Origin: Alteromonas gilva
GTDB lineage: Bacteria > Pseudomonadota > Gammaproteobacteria > Enterobacterales > Alteromonadaceae
Assembly: GCF_028595265.1 (NCBI RefSeq)
Contig: NZ_JAQQXP010000001.1
Coordinates: forward strand, 558,001-622,000
Reading direction: 5' to 3'
DNA: 64,000 bases
Shown here: positions 63,369 to 64,000 of the stretch, in pieces
How the letters are laid out: every line of letters begins with the position of its first letter
Position numbering within the stretch: the first letter of the stretch is position 1
Notes under the pieces: model-generated
Told to the model about the DNA's origin: nothing
Databases searched by the model: none
What the model saw: only the letters and a program-made list of their open reading frames with translations
Made by a program: the position numbers and the translations under genes

Positions 63369-64000
63369 ATGATCCGCTGCGTACTGAGATGCCTGTTTGC
63401 CTGTTCGTTTATTGGTTTTTCAACACTAAGTGTTGGCGAAATTACCCAGAGTAAAGTACTTGATGAAGGTGGTAGTGGCCAGTATAAGGCGGTCGTTACC
63501 ACAGATTCAGCGCTACCTGAGTTTGTTATCTATCAGCCGCTGGATATTCGTCAGGCGGCACTGGCGGAACAACGCCTGCCCGTGGTTATTTTTGCCAACG
63601 GTGGCTGTAATGACACGTCTTACCCCTTTGAACACATGCTTTCTGACATTGCCTCCCACGGCTACCTGGTCATTGCACTAGGCGCTATGCAGCAACGTTT
63701 GGATGACCGCCCTATTGTAAAGGCATCCAACGACATGATGGTCGATGCACTCGATTGGATTGCGCAGGCAACAAAAGACAAAAACAGCCGTTATTTTGAT
63801 AGCGCCGACATGAAAAGGGTGGCCTATGCCGGCCAGTCCTGCGGCGGGGCTCAGTTACTGGCCATGGCCGAAGAACCTCGGGTACAAACGTTTCTAATGT
63901 TTAATTCAGGGATTGGTGACATGACAATGGCGCAGGCCAACAAATCATCTTTGCTGTCTCTTCATGGGCCCGTGTTGTATCTGGTGGGGGGAGAAACTGA
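63369..64000 (+). CDS. Exported alpha/beta hydrolase (esterase-like), 3' end outside window
   Basis: The first 210 codons of a secreted alpha/beta hydrolase: a signal peptide (to about residue 23), the oxyanion-hole region VIFANGGCNDTS, and the nucleophile elbow AGQSCGGAQ with Ser157. The pattern resembles dienelactone-hydrolase-like and polyesterase/acetyl-esterase enzymes. AGGGA lies upstream of the ATG. The acid and histidine of the triad fall beyond the window. In this setting a carbohydrate esterase role is possible but not shown. Confidence 0.82.
   Translation, partial: MIRCVLRCLFACSFIGFSTLSVGEITQSKVLDEGGSGQYKAVVTTDSALPEFVIYQPLDIRQAALAEQRLPVVIFANGGCNDTSYPFEHMLSDIASHGYLVIALGAMQQRLDDRPIVKASNDMMVDALDWIAQATKDKNSRYFDSADMKRVAYAGQSCGGAQLLAMAEEPRVQTFLMFNSGIGDMTMAQANKSSLLSLHGPVLYLVGGET

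Noticed and set aside
1..64000. CRISPR arrays, insertion sequences, prophage, tRNA or rRNA genes
   Set aside because: No regularly spaced repeats, transposase or integrase motifs, or tRNA-like cloverleafs were recognised by eye; a tRNA scan could still find one I missed.

Overview
The window reads as a contiguous chromosomal segment of a marine gammaproteobacterium, most likely Alteromonadales/Alteromonadaceae. The reasons are moderate GC, large carbohydrate-type and siderophore-type TonB-dependent receptors, a GPH-family sugar symporter, LytTR two-component signalling, and household genes (pckA, tkt, tal, DTW-domain tapT) of gammaproteobacterial type. I see no rRNA, tRNA, CRISPR array, insertion sequence, integrase or origin. 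This placement is inference from gene content.

Layout. 0-1 kb: the start of a band-7/SPFH membrane protein and an upstream gene that looks broken by two frameshifts. 1.1-8.4 kb: transketolase, a PfpI/DJ-1-like protein, two short-chain dehydrogenases and a UvrA-like ABC ATPase lacking the UvrB-binding insertion. 8.9-13.6 kb: ATP-type PEP carboxykinase, then a GH43-GH5 pair. 13.7-31.7 kb: envelope and housekeeping functions. These are an ABC ATPase with a permease fused to an M1 aminopeptidase, a DUF898 protein with an M48 protease, a Fur-box siderophore receptor, a LytS/LytR-type pair, a membrane ClpP-like protein, a small outer-membrane barrel, an exported transglutaminase-like protein with an unknown partner, and an S10 carboxypeptidase.

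31.8-61.2 kb is an L-arabinose/arabinan utilisation island: transaldolase, araB-araD-araA, a HAD phosphatase, an exported aldose 1-epimerase, GH97, a GH43 with ricin-type lectin repeats, a hydrolase-fold lipoprotein, GH67 alpha-glucuronidase, GH51, two more GH43 (one a large endo-arabinanase-like lipoprotein with Ig-like and LamG modules), a TonB receptor, a GPH symporter and a GH127 beta-L-arabinofuranosidase. A Tat-exported PLP aminotransferase and tapT are inserted in it. The end of the window has a divergent FKBP, a SetA/B-like sugar efflux transporter and a truncated alpha/beta hydrolase.

How it fits together (inference): surface and periplasmic GH43, GH51, GH97, GH127 and GH67 enzymes cut arabinan or glucuronoarabinoxylan side chains. 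The TonB receptor and GPH symporter bring oligomers and arabinose inward. AraA, AraB and AraD give xylulose-5-phosphate, and transaldolase and transketolase pass it to glycolysis. No AraC- or AraR-type regulator gene is visible, but a recurring 19-bp AT-rich motif lies in or next to the promoters of tkt, araB, the TonB receptor, the symporter, the endo-arabinanase operon and possibly galM. That points to one regulator encoded elsewhere and is the most testable new observation here.
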